Program-made: the position numbers and the translations under genes
Notes under the pieces: generated by a model
What the model was told of the DNA's origin: nothing
Databases searched by the model: none
The model's input: the letters and a program-made list of their open reading frames with translations, nothing else
Shown: positions 55,039-64,000 of the stretch, piece by piece
Layout: each line of letters begins with the position of its first letter
Numbering within the stretch: position 1 is the first letter of the stretch
DNA from: Arcanobacterium pinnipediorum
GTDB lineage: Bacteria; Actinomycetota; Actinomycetes; Actinomycetales; Actinomycetaceae
Assembly: GCF_023973165.1 (NCBI RefSeq)
Contig: NZ_CP099547.1
Location: 1,426,001 to 1,490,000, forward strand
DNA: 64,000 nt
Reading direction: 5' to 3'

Positions 55039-55107
55039 GTAACTTCGACTTTCTCTGGGTAACTTCGGCTTTCTCTGGGTAACGTCGGCTTTCTCTGGGT
55101 AACTTCG
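55039..55107. repeat. 20-bp tandem repeat between exonuclease and guaB
   Basis: The unit GTAACTTCGGCTTTCTCTGG occurs at 55039, 55059 and 55079 with one or two changes, followed by a 9-base partial copy. It lies between two convergent genes and outside any supported gene. The core GGTAACTTC also occurs, in reverse, in the repeat at the fumC end. Confidence 0.85.
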
Positions 55108-55125
55108 CTCAACGAGCCTTAACCC

Positions 55126-55166
55126 ATACTGGGCGAGGCAATAATGTAGTTTGCCTCGCCCAGTAT
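55126..55166 (-). terminator. Terminator downstream of guaB
   Basis: A perfect 16-bp stem (ATACTGGGCGAGGCAA and its complement) with a 9-base loop, 12 bases past the guaB stop. Confidence 0.87.
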
Positions 55167-55177
55167 AAGTTAGCTGT

Positions 55178-56347
<1,170 letters not shown>

Positions 56348-56573
56348 CTAAGTTTACGTGCTTGTTCCCATTAGCAACAGATTCGCAGAGCTTGCAACGC
56401 GTCACTATTTTCACCTGTCTATTTTCACCTGCGAACCCAATCACGCTTAACACGATCTGTCAATGCAAGCAACACCACAGTAAAACTGCTGTTCAATATC
56501 ACTAACCCCCTTGTTTTCCTGCTAACCACATTGGTAACGTAGACGGAGTTGAAATTGCACCAATGAACAGGAC

Positions 56574-56879
56574 GTGACATTAGTGGTCGCCAGAATTAAG
56601 GATGTTTCCGGAGCTCTCGTAGATTTCTGGGACTGGCAAGCTCTTGGTAGCTGTAACGAAATGGACCCCGAGTTCTTCTTCCATCCCGAAGGTGAACGCG
56701 GTGGCCCACGTCGTCGGCGAATCGAACGCGCCAAGCGTATCTGCCAAACCTGCCCGGTAATCGAAGAATGTCGCGAGTATGCTCTGGTAAACCATGAGCC
56801 CTACGGAGTGTGGGGTGGCCTATCTGAAGAAGAACGCAACCGGCTCATCTCAGCAAAACGCCACAACCGCACCGCCTAG
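56574..56879 (+). CDS. WhiB-family iron-sulphur transcription factor
   Basis: A roughly 101-residue actinobacterial regulator. Four cysteines hold a redox-sensitive [4Fe-4S] cluster (C27, C57, C60, C66, the last three as CQTCPVIEEC). The turn GVWGG (78-82) and basic tail SAKRHNRTA contact sigma factor and DNA. GTG 56574 follows a weak GGAC; later GTG 56583 is possible. WhiB proteins control division, virulence and redox responses; which paralogue this is cannot be decided. Confidence 0.92.
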   Translation: MTLVVARIKDVSGALVDFWDWQALGSCNEMDPEFFFHPEGERGGPRRRRIERAKRICQTCPVIEECREYALVNHEPYGVWGGLSEEERNRLISAKRHNRTA

Positions 56880-56933
56880 AACGTAGCCGACCTTCTCGGA
56901 TACGAAACACAACACAAACTACATAACATAACG

Positions 56934-56969
56934 TACTGGCCCCGCAAACCTAGGTTTGCGGGGCCAGTA
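56934..56969. terminator. Bidirectional terminator between whiB and groES
   Basis: A perfect 18-bp palindromic stem (TACTGGCCCCGCAAACCT and its complement) without loop bases, between convergent genes. Confidence 0.88.
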
Positions 56970-56985
56970 GCTATGACATCATCAC

Positions 56986-57282
56986 TTAGTGAGTAACGAT
57001 GGCAAGTACGTCACGCTGAGAAAGAATCAAGTACTCTTCAGCACCATACTTCACCTCAGTACCACCATACTTGGAGTAAATAACCAGATCGCCAACCTTG
57101 ACGTCCATAGCAACCCGGTTGCCATTGTCATCTACTCGACCTGGACCTACTGCTACAACTTCACCCTCTTGTGGCTTTTCCTTGGCAGAATCTACCAGGA
57201 CCAGACCAGAAGCGGTGGTTTCTTCAGCTTCAACCTGCTTAATGACGATACGATCGTCAAGCGGCTTGATGGAGACGGACAT
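56986..57282 (-). CDS. groES: Co-chaperonin GroES
   Basis: A 98-residue Hsp10 lid of the GroEL chaperonin. [20 protein letters not shown], the mobile loop [20 protein letters not shown], and [19 protein letters not shown] are all standard. GroEL is not adjacent; downstream comes whiB. A CIRCE-type operator lies 120 bases upstream, so HrcA-controlled heat induction is expected. Confidence 0.97.
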   Translation of the reverse strand: MSVSIKPLDDRIVIKQVEAEETTASGLVLVDSAKEKPQEGEVVAVGPGRVDDNGNRVAMDVKVGDLVIYSKYGGTEVKYGAEEYLILSQRDVLAIVTH

Positions 57283-57402
57283 CCGACTCCCCCTTCTTTT
57301 GCTCGAAATTACTAGCTATCTGCCTGGTTTCGCCGTCGCGGTGTACGAAACCGAGCACCCCGCGGAAATCTTCCGCGTCCATGTATAAGAGTAAGGCGAA
57401 AT

Positions 57403-57429
57403 CTAGCACTCGGTCAAAAGGAGTGCCAG
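57403..57429. promoter_or_regulatory. CIRCE-type HrcA operator for groES
   Basis: CTAGCACTC, nine bases, GAGTGCCAG. This differs from the consensus TTAGCACTC-N9-GAGTGCTAA at one position in the left arm and two in the right. Spacing is exactly nine. It also sits about 45 bases before the divergent methyltransferase gene. Confidence 0.85.
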
Positions 57430-57473
57430 TAAATCGCTGAGCGCGAATGTCGAGACCATGAGACGATAGAGAC

Positions 57474-58667
57474 ATGACCAAAATCCGCGACCTTCTCACC
57501 CCAGCTGGCAAACAGCTCCTTTCTCAGCTACCGCTCTATAATCCTGACGATGTTTTCACGCTCACAGCACGCCTACGGCAAGCCGGATATGACCCCGAAC
57601 TCATTTCTGCAGCTCTGACCCAGTCTCGCCTGCGCTCCAAAGCCGAACCAAAGTTTGGCCCTTTCGCCTCCGAAATGTTCTTTACCGCCGACGGCGTTGA
57701 ACAAGCCACTCGATTATCGGTTGGCGTCCATCACGCCCAACGTTTTCGCCTCGCATCCGCCCAGCACATTATCGATCTGGGATGCGGAATCGGAGCTGAC
57801 TCAATGGCCTTTGCTGGCCTAGGATTGCGCGTCAGTGCGATAGAACGTGATGAAGAGACCGCACTAGCTGCCAAAGCTAATCTCGCCTCGTTCCCAGAAG
57901 CTGAGCTCATACACGCAGATGGGCGCGATATCGATCTTGCCCAATTCGATGCTGATGCACTGTGGCTTGATCCTGCTCGCCGGCACAACGGGCACCGGAT
58001 TAAGGATCCCGAAAACTGGTCTCCAGCGTTATCTACAGCCCTCGACTTAGCGCGCAAATTCCCGGCAGCTGGCATAAAAGTTGCACCCGGTATTGACTAT
58101 GCTTATCTGCCACAAGATGCCCATGTGCAATGGATCAGCGTCGCCGGAGACCTCCTCGAAGCAGTTATCTGGCTCGGAGCTTGCGCACCAAACCCGGGGC
58201 GAAGCGCACTGGTTATTACCTCCGAGCACACCATAAACTACACCGCCCACACCGGCGCACCCAACGTCGATGCAGAACTTGTTGAGCCAGCACCCCTGGG
58301 AGCTTATCTTTACGAACCAGATCCGGCCATTATTCGAGCCGGCGGAATTGGGCGGATATGTCAGGATTTCCAGCTCAGTCCGGTCTCACACAATATCGCC
58401 TATCTCACCGGCACTCAGGCTCACGATACGCCGTTGCTGACTCGCTTTGCCGTCCGTGACGTCTTAGCCTTCGATACGAAGAAGGTGCGATCATATCTGG
58501 TCGCGAACCAGATCGGCGTCGTCGAAATTAAAAAACGCGCAACGACGCTAGATCCAGTCTCGTGGCGTAAAAAATTAAAGCTGAACCCCAAGCACAGCGC
58601 ACAAGCCACGCTCATTGTTACCCCGCTAGCTGGCCAACATCGTGTGGTTGTAGCCCAACGCGCCTAA
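57474..58667 (+). CDS. SAM-dependent methyltransferase with THUMP-like C-terminus
   Basis: A 397-residue protein of a family widespread in actinobacteria. A helical N-terminus (LTPAGKQLLSQLPLYNPDDV) is followed by a Rossmann methyltransferase with motif I IIDLGCGIGADSMAFAGLG and ALWLDPARRHNGHRIKDPEN, close to an N/D-P-P-type catalytic loop. The C-terminal part (AVRDVLAFDTKKVRSYLVAN, GVVEIKKRATTLDPVSWRKK) is THUMP-like, suggesting an RNA substrate. The precise target is unknown. Divergent from groES across the CIRCE site. Confidence 0.85.
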   Translation: MTKIRDLLTPAGKQLLSQLPLYNPDDVFTLTARLRQAGYDPELISAALTQSRLRSKAEPKFGPFASEMFFTADGVEQATRLSVGVHHAQRFRLASAQHIIDLGCGIGADSMAFAGLGLRVSAIERDEETALAAKANLASFPEAELIHADGRDIDLAQFDADALWLDPARRHNGHRIKDPENWSPALSTALDLARKFPAAGIKVAPGIDYAYLPQDAHVQWISVAGDLLEAVIWLGACAPNPGRSALVITSEHTINYTAHTGAPNVDAELVEPAPLGAYLYEPDPAIIRAGGIGRICQDFQLSPVSHNIAYLTGTQAHDTPLLTRFAVRDVLAFDTKKVRSYLVANQIGVVEIKKRATTLDPVSWRKKLKLNPKHSAQATLIVTPLAGQHRVVVAQRA

Positions 58668-58692
58668 GCAGACCTCGATGGGCGCGCCGGGC

Positions 58693-59736
58693 TTAGTAGA
58701 TGATGGTTGTTTCGCGCGCTAAGCCAGAATCAACCGTAATATTCAATGGTGATGGTTCTACCCCGTTGCGCACCATCTCCCAACCCAAAGCCGCGATCAT
58801 GGCGCCATTATCGGTACAGTAACGAATCGGTGGAATACGTACCGTCACACCGTATTCTTCGCCGCGCTCCTGGGCAAGTTCACGCAAGCGAGAATTAGCT
58901 GAAAAGCCGCCACCAATAACGAGAGTGTCACAGTTATTGCGCTTACATGCTTCAAAGGCTTTACGAGAAAGAACGTCAGTTACCGCTTCTGAAAAACCAG
59001 CAGCGATATCTGCTTTAGGGATTTCCGCACCGCGTGCCTGCAGTCCTTCGATGTGACGAGCAACCGCGGTTTTTAGCCCCGAGAAGGAATAATCATAAGC
59101 GTGCACGTCTTTATCTTTTACCCGGCTTAGTCCGCGCGGGAAACGGATAGCGTTGCGATCCCCTTCTTGGGCTAGGCGATCGATATGCGGACCACCCGGG
59201 TAGGGCAAACCTAAGAGCCGGCCCACTTTATCAAAGGCTTCACCGGCAGCATCGTCAAGTGTTCCACCAAGTTCGACGACGTCGGTGGCAATGTTGCGCA
59301 CGTGAAGTAAGTGAGAGTGACCACCAGAAACAACAAGACCAATGAAGTGTTCGGGGAATTCTCCGTGGACGAGTTGGTCAACTGCAATATGGCCGATGAT
59401 ATGGTTTACGCCATAAAACGGTTTATTGAGTGCCAGAGCCAAGGACTTCGCTGCCGAAACACCAACAGTTAGCGGGCCAACCAGACCAGGGCCAGCTGTT
59501 GCTGCAATCGCATCAACCTCATCAAGGCTAACGCCAGCTTTTTCTAGAGCCGCATCAAGGGTGGGAAGAAACTGTTCTAAATGTGCACGTGAAGCAATCT
59601 CCGGAATGATGCCCCCATATCGGGCATATTCATCCATCGAGGTTGCCGTAACATCGGCTAACAACTCTCCGTCTCGCACCAAAGCGATACCGGTCTCATC
59701 ACATGATGTCTCAACACCTAAAATCAGTTCATTCAC
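58693..59736 (-). CDS. tsaD: tRNA threonylcarbamoyladenosine transferase TsaD
   Basis: A 347-residue universal enzyme that places the threonylcarbamoyl group on A37 of ANN-decoding tRNAs, working with TsaB and TsaE. Signatures: [14 protein letters not shown], the metal-binding HIIGH (112-116), VSGGHSHLL and [16 protein letters not shown], with the third metal ligand in [11 protein letters not shown] RimI-like gene is nearby at the window end but separated by sdh genes; rimI and tsaD are often adjacent in related genomes. Confidence 0.97.
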   Translation of the reverse strand: MNELILGVETSCDETGIALVRDGELLADVTATSMDEYARYGGIIPEIASRAHLEQFLPTLDAALEKAGVSLDEVDAIAATAGPGLVGPLTVGVSAAKSLALALNKPFYGVNHIIGHIAVDQLVHGEFPEHFIGLVVSGGHSHLLHVRNIATDVVELGGTLDDAAGEAFDKVGRLLGLPYPGGPHIDRLAQEGDRNAIRFPRGLSRVKDKDVHAYDYSFSGLKTAVARHIEGLQARGAEIPKADIAAGFSEAVTDVLSRKAFEACKRNNCDTLVIGGGFSANSRLRELAQERGEEYGVTVRIPPIRYCTDNGAMIAALGWEMVRNGVEPSPLNITVDSGLARETTIIY

Positions 59737-59829
59737 GCTCCCCAGTTTAATAGATTCCTACCTCTATGTATCTCGCACATGTTGTTAAATGCCGGACATC
59801 GCGCATCTATACCTCATCCCCCAGATACA

Positions 59830-59863
59830 CGAGGGCCACAACCATGAATGGTTGTGGCCCTCG
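59830..59863 (-). terminator. Terminator downstream of sdhB
   Basis: A perfect 16-bp stem (CGAGGGCCACAACCAT and its complement) with a 2-base loop, 17 bases beyond the sdhB stop. Confidence 0.88.
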
Positions 59864-59880
59864 ATATGTGGCTAATTGTT

Positions 59881-60624
59881 TTACCGTCCGTGTGCCATTG
59901 ACTTCATCAAGTCACGGTTGAGCATTGAGATAAGCTCCAACGGAACTTCCTTCGGGCACGCAGCTGCACATGCACCAACATTGGTGCAACCACCAAAGCC
60001 TTCGGAATCGTGTTGAGAAAGCATGCTAACCACGCGATCTAGACGCTCTGGCTGACCTTGCGGAAGCAAACCTAGGTGCATGACCTTAGCGGAGGTGAAC
60101 AACATAGCTGAACCGTTCGGGCAGGCAGCAACACACGCGCCACAGCCAATACATGCAGCTGCTTCGAAAGCGCGATCTGCATGATCTTTGGGAACTGGCA
60201 CAGCGTGTGCGTCTGGAGCCGCACCGGTGTTTACCGAAATGTATCCACCTGCTTGGACGATACGATCCAAAGCGGAACGATCCACAACCAAGTCCTTCAA
60301 GACCGGGAAAGCGGTTGAACGCCATGGCTCAATCGTAATGGTGTCACCATCTTTAAACGAACGCATATGGAGCTGACAGGTGGTGGTAACCAACGGACCA
60401 TGCGGATCGCCGTTGATGACGATACCACACTGACCACAAATACCTTCACGGCAGTCAGAATCAAATGCGACTGGCTCTTCACCCTTGGCAAAGAGTTCTT
60501 CGTTTAGCTGGTCAAGCATCTCCAAGAAGGATGCCGTCTCATCAACGTCAGCGATCGTGTGGGTATCGAAATGACCCTTATCGCCGCGGCCATTTTGCCG
60601 CCAAAATTCAAGATTAATTTTCAC
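59881..60624 (-). CDS. sdhB: Succinate dehydrogenase/fumarate reductase iron-sulphur subunit
   Basis: A 247-residue electron-transfer subunit passing electrons between the flavoprotein and the membrane quinone. The N-terminal [2Fe-2S] ligands are in [10 protein letters not shown] plus TTTCQLHM. The C-terminal ferredoxin part has [15 protein letters not shown] and [18 protein letters not shown]. It overlaps sdhA by four bases. The direction of catalysis (succinate oxidation or fumarate reduction) is not decided by sequence. Confidence 0.95.
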   Translation of the reverse strand: MKINLEFWRQNGRGDKGHFDTHTIADVDETASFLEMLDQLNEELFAKGEEPVAFDSDCREGICGQCGIVINGDPHGPLVTTTCQLHMRSFKDGDTITIEPWRSTAFPVLKDLVVDRSALDRIVQAGGYISVNTGAAPDAHAVPVPKDHADRAFEAAACIGCGACVAACPNGSAMLFTSAKVMHLGLLPQGQPERLDRVVSMLSQHDSEGFGGCTNVGACAAACPKEVPLELISMLNRDLMKSMAHGR

Positions 60625-62591
60625 TTGTAGCTCCGCTGCTTCATCTCGACGAATTCGTACTTGAGGTCTTCCTTGTGGAGAATTGGTGCGTCATTATCGC
60701 CGCCCCATTCCCAAGCTGCTACGTAAGCGAAGTTTTCGTCATCACGAAGTGCTTCACCTTCTTCAGTTTGGGATTCAGCACGGAAGTGTCCACCACAAGA
60801 TTCACGGCGGTGGAGGGCATCGATACACATCAACTCACCAAGCTCTAAGAAGTCAGCCACACGGCCAGCCTTCTCCAAGGATTGGTTGAGCTCATCTGGA
60901 TCGCCTGGAACGCGAACATTTTGCCAGAAGTCCTTACGCAATTCGCGAATCATACCGATGGCCTTCTTCAAGCCTTCTTCGGTACGTTCCATGCCGCAAT
61001 ACTCCCACATGATGTTTCCAAGTTCTTTATGGAACGAATCAACGGATCGGTTGCCCTTGTTGTTAACAAAGAACTCGATGCGCTTTTCAATCCCTTCGCG
61101 AGCTTCAACAACAGCAGGATGATCTTCAGTGATCTTGTCAAATGGCCCATCAGCGAGGTAGTCGTTAATGGTGTTAGGCAAAACGAAGTAACCATCTGCA
61201 AGTCCTTGCATCAGTGCCGAAGCACCAAGCCGGTTTGCACCATGATCGGAGAAGTTTGCCTCACCGGTAACAAACAAACCTGGGATTGAAGACTGCAAAT
61301 CGTAATCAACCCACAAGCCACCCATCGTGTAGTGAACTGCTGGGTAGATACGCATCGGTACTTCGTATGGATCATCGCCGGTGATTTGCTTGTACATATC
61401 GAACAAGTTGCCGTACTTGGCCGAGACAACGTCTTTGCCCATACGCGCAATAGCATCGGAGAAGTCGAGGTAGACACCGCGTGCAACACCGTCGATTTCC
61501 GGGCCAACGCCACGGCCATCATCACACATATTCTTTGCTTGACGTGAAGCAATATCGCGTGGCACCAAGTTACCGAATGCAGGATAGATACGCTCTAGGT
61601 AGTAGTCGCGATCTTGTTCTGGGATATCGCGTGGATCCTTCTTGCAATCTTCTGCTTTCTTCGGAACCCAAATGCGACCATCGTTACGCAAGGATTCTGA
61701 CATCAAGGTCAGCTTCGATTGCGAAGATCCATGTTGAGGAATACACGTTGGGTGGATCTGGGTGTAGCACGGGTTACCGAAGTAGGCACCCTTGCGGTGT
61801 GCACGCCAAATCGCAGTGCCGTTACAGCCCATAGCGTTAGTGGACAAGAAGAAGACGTTTCCGTATCCACCAGTACCCAAAACAACAGCATCAGCCAGGT
61901 GAGTTTCAACTTCACCAGTGACCATATCGCGGGCAATGATTCCGCGAGCGCGGCCATCAACGACGATGAGTTCAACCATTTCGTGACGTGGGTAAGCAGT
62001 TACGGTACCGGCTTTAACTTGACGCATCAAGGCTTGGTAAGCGCCGATCAAAAGCTGCTGGCCGGTTTGGCCGCGAGCATAGAACGTACGCGAAACCTGG
62101 ACACCACCAAAGGAACGGTTATCAAGCAAACCACCGTATTCACGAGCGAATGGAACACCTTGCGCCACACACTGGTCAATGATGTTTGCAGATACCTCTG
62201 CTAGGCGGTAAACATTGGTTTCACGGGAACGGTAGTCCCCACCCTTGATGGTGTCATAGAACAACCGGTAGGTTGAATCGTTATCGTTCTTGTAATTCTT
62301 CGCAGCGTTGATACCGCCCTGAGCAGCAATAGAGTGTGCTCGACGAGCCGAATCCTGGTAGAAGAACGCCTTGACGTTGTAACCCATCTCGCCCAGTGAA
62401 GCCGCACCGGCGCCACCAGCAAGACCGGTACCGACAACAATAACGTTGAGCTTACGGCGGTTTGCGGGGTTAACTAGACGGGCGCTGAACTTGCGCTGTT
62501 CCCATTTTTGGGCGATATCGCCGCTAGGAGCTTTAGTATCAGCAATTGGTTCGCCTGTGCGGTACAGGCCATCAATCAAAGTTTCAGTCAT
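60621..62591 (-). CDS. sdhA: Succinate dehydrogenase/fumarate reductase flavoprotein subunit
   Basis: A 656-residue FAD-linked catalytic subunit. The dinucleotide-binding site is [20 protein letters not shown], followed by the flavin-linking histidine region [18 protein letters not shown]. Substrate loops include [20 protein letters not shown] and [15 protein letters not shown], and the C-terminal arginine region [19 protein letters not shown]. Middle gene of sdhC-sdhA-sdhB; sdhC ends 13 bases upstream. Confidence 0.96.
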   Translation of the reverse strand: MTETLIDGLYRTGEPIADTKAPSGDIAQKWEQRKFSARLVNPANRRKLNVIVVGTGLAGGAGAASLGEMGYNVKAFFYQDSARRAHSIAAQGGINAAKNYKNDNDSTYRLFYDTIKGGDYRSRETNVYRLAEVSANIIDQCVAQGVPFAREYGGLLDNRSFGGVQVSRTFYARGQTGQQLLIGAYQALMRQVKAGTVTAYPRHEMVELIVVDGRARGIIARDMVTGEVETHLADAVVLGTGGYGNVFFLSTNAMGCNGTAIWRAHRKGAYFGNPCYTQIHPTCIPQHGSSQSKLTLMSESLRNDGRIWVPKKAEDCKKDPRDIPEQDRDYYLERIYPAFGNLVPRDIASRQAKNMCDDGRGVGPEIDGVARGVYLDFSDAIARMGKDVVSAKYGNLFDMYKQITGDDPYEVPMRIYPAVHYTMGGLWVDYDLQSSIPGLFVTGEANFSDHGANRLGASALMQGLADGYFVLPNTINDYLADGPFDKITEDHPAVVEAREGIEKRIEFFVNNKGNRSVDSFHKELGNIMWEYCGMERTEEGLKKAIGMIRELRKDFWQNVRVPGDPDELNQSLEKAGRVADFLELGELMCIDALHRRESCGGHFRAESQTEEGEALRDDENFAYVAAWEWGGDNDAPILHKEDLKYEFVEMKQRSYK

Positions 62592-62604
62592 GATCTTCTC
62601 CTCC

Positions 62605-63321
62605 TTACGCGACGATCAATCCGAATAGGATAGCTGTTGGTGGGATCATGAAGCCCAAGAACACAGCCAAACCTATAATCCCGGCGACAATCTTAAATCC
62701 GCGTTCCCGACGGCGAGTGTTTAAGCCCAGCGTTGCCAACGCAGACCATACACCGTGTGAGACGTGCAAAGCGATTGAACCAAGGGAAATGAAGTAGATT
62801 AGCCATACCCACCACAGCGAGAAGCCGTAGATCATATTGTGGTATGGATCGTGTACATCGTATGGGCCACCGAGCTGGAGAGCTAACACCGTGTACTGCA
62901 AGATGTGGAAGACCACGAACAGTGCAATGATGATGCCACCATAGCGCATGGTTGCAGCAGTGTAGGAGTACTTCACGCCAACTTTAGAACCGGAGTTGAC
63001 CTTGTACTTTTCCCGGCCACGTGCTTGGTTTCCACGCTTCCACAGCTTAATGGCTGCGTACATGTGCCCAGTGATACATAAAAGCAAGACAATACGGAAG
63101 ATCCACAATGCCCACAGCTTTGGCAGGATCGGGTAGAGCAGACCGTGCTTGAGCCAGTCTGCATAATGGTTGTACTCATCTGCACCCAGGAACATCTTAA
63201 AGTTTCCGAATGCATGGAAGAGTAGGAAGAGAACAATAAACAAGCCGGTCACAGCCATGAGCACTTTGAGTGCTACGGTGGTCTTGCGACCGCGAATTTC
63301 TACAGATGTTGAATTAGCCAC
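62605..63321 (-). CDS. sdhC: Succinate dehydrogenase cytochrome b subunit
   Basis: A 238-residue membrane anchor with five hydrophobic segments, first [20 protein letters not shown] (with histidine for haem) and further [28 protein letters not shown] and [17 protein letters not shown]. Conserved histidines in successive helices fit a di-haem Bacillus-type cytochrome b558. A single large anchor instead of sdhC plus sdhD is usual in actinobacteria. First gene of the operon; its leader 63322-63508 holds no other gene. Confidence 0.93.
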   Translation of the reverse strand: MANSTSVEIRGRKTTVALKVLMAVTGLFIVLFLLFHAFGNFKMFLGADEYNHYADWLKHGLLYPILPKLWALWIFRIVLLLCITGHMYAAIKLWKRGNQARGREKYKVNSGSKVGVKYSYTAATMRYGGIIIALFVVFHILQYTVLALQLGGPYDVHDPYHNMIYGFSLWWVWLIYFISLGSIALHVSHGVWSALATLGLNTRRRERGFKIVAGIIGLAVFLGFMIPPTAILFGLIVA

Positions 63322-63508
63322 GAGTCGAAGATAGCAAATGAGATAGCGAAAATCCGGGTCTTTAGTAATATGGACGCTTCAAAAGTAAATATCGAAGAAA
63401 ATATCGCCGGAATCGAATATGAGTTTATGGCTCTATATCAATGGTTTGCGTGCCTGTAGAGCTAGGTGAGATACCGGAAACTAATTATGTAAGTATTTAG
63501 GTGCGAAA

Positions 63509-64000
63509 TTAGGTTTCGCGAAGCATCACGACTGCGTCGTCGTCCGAATAATATCGTTTGCGCACCGCTATTGGAGAAAAACCCGCAGCTCGGTACATGT
63601 TCTGCACGTGTGTTGCTTTGGAGCGCACCTCAAGAAAAACCCGGTTCACGCCGCGAGTCTCGGCAATATCTAGGAGCGCTGCCAGTAACCGTTGCCCTAT
63701 GCCTTGGCGCTGGAACTGTGGCGCAACCGCCAAGGTTAAGATCTCGGCGTCGTCGAAATAGGAAACGCCACCCACACCAACGATCTCACCAAAAGAACGC
63801 ATCGGTTCCGGCTCTGCCTCTAACACGATGTAGGTACGCGACTGGGCTGCCAGCTCTTGAGCCCAGACCGCCTCCGGCCAGGCGTCCGGACCAAAAACAC
63901 GGCGATCGAAGTCGGCTAGGCGGCCCGCCCATGAAGCTGGCACACGGCGCGCGGCAAACCCGGCGATCTCGGCGGGGAAGAAACTATCCGGAATAAAGCA
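63509..64000 (-). CDS. rimI: RimI-like ribosomal protein alanine acetyltransferase, start outside window
   Basis: GNAT enzyme acetylating the N-terminus of ribosomal protein S18 (or similar substrates). Motif A is ILTLAVAPQFQRQGIGQRLL, followed by FLEVRSKATHVQNMYRAAGF and KRYYSDDDAVVML, the RimI pattern. A GTG at 63943 would lose the first strand (FAARRV). The frame stays open to the window edge, so the true start is probably beyond 64000. The preceding residues (IPDSFFPAEIAGFAARRV) may be a TsaB end or linker, so a tsaB-rimI fusion is possible. Confidence 0.82.
   Translation of the reverse strand, partial: CFIPDSFFPAEIAGFAARRVPASWAGRLADFDRRVFGPDAWPEAVWAQELAAQSRTYIVLEAEPEPMRSFGEIVGVGGVSYFDDAEILTLAVAPQFQRQGIGQRLLAALLDIAETRGVNRVFLEVRSKATHVQNMYRAAGFSPIAVRKRYYSDDDAVVMLRET

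Overview
The window looks like chromosome of a moderate-GC actinobacterium. The evidence is a WhiB regulator, a GuaB3-type IMPDH paralogue, several GTG/TTG starts, an IS1249-like pair of insertion sequences and a cell-wall anchored LAKTG surface protein. Gene content (pta-ackA, a single-anchor sdhCAB, groES apart from groEL, a large CBM32 surface enzyme) fits the Actinomycetaceae, for example Arcanobacterium or Trueperella. That genus-level guess is inference and was not tested.

Layout: (1) 1-1.2 kb, the 3' part of a catalase gene. (2) 1.45-10.4 kb, a defence-type region. It holds three separate AbiE (type IV toxin-antitoxin) loci, two of them broken around a decayed IS3-family element; a DUF4143 ATPase with an unidentified partner behind a three-copy 23-bp repeat; a duplicated helicase tail; an intact AbiEi-AbiEii-DpnI operon; and a divergent EcsC-family gene. 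(3) 10.6-20.1 kb, a xyloside utilisation block: binding protein, two permeases, YicI-like alpha-xylosidase, xylose isomerase, xylulokinase and a divergent ROK regulator, with two matching xyl operators. No transporter ATPase is present. (4) 20.1-41.6 kb, accessory region: methyltransferase, large SF1 helicase, two IS1249-like elements around remnants of an Abi_2 gene, a small membrane protein, a defence-type reverse transcriptase, decayed IS3-family elements, a HEPN/DUF262 gene pair, a CRISPR-like repeat pair and a complete type I restriction-modification operon. (5) 41.9-64 kb, mostly housekeeping: guaA, a pseudouridine synthase, pta-ackA-GNAT, the anchored surface enzyme, fumC, guaB3, a DEDDh exonuclease, a guaB lacking CBS domains, whiB, groES under a CIRCE operator, a methyltransferase, tsaD, sdhBAC and a rimI-like gene running off the window.

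The most interesting material is the AbiEi-AbiEii-DpnI cassette. The nuclease aligns residue for residue with the DpnI catalytic and zinc positions, its start overlaps the toxin stop, and a palindrome at the antitoxin promoter resembles another in front of the adjacent EcsC gene. This suggests one co-regulated abortive-infection/restriction module. Other candidates are the HEPN/DUF262 pair, the reverse transcriptase, and a conserved duplicated left end in both IS1249-like elements.
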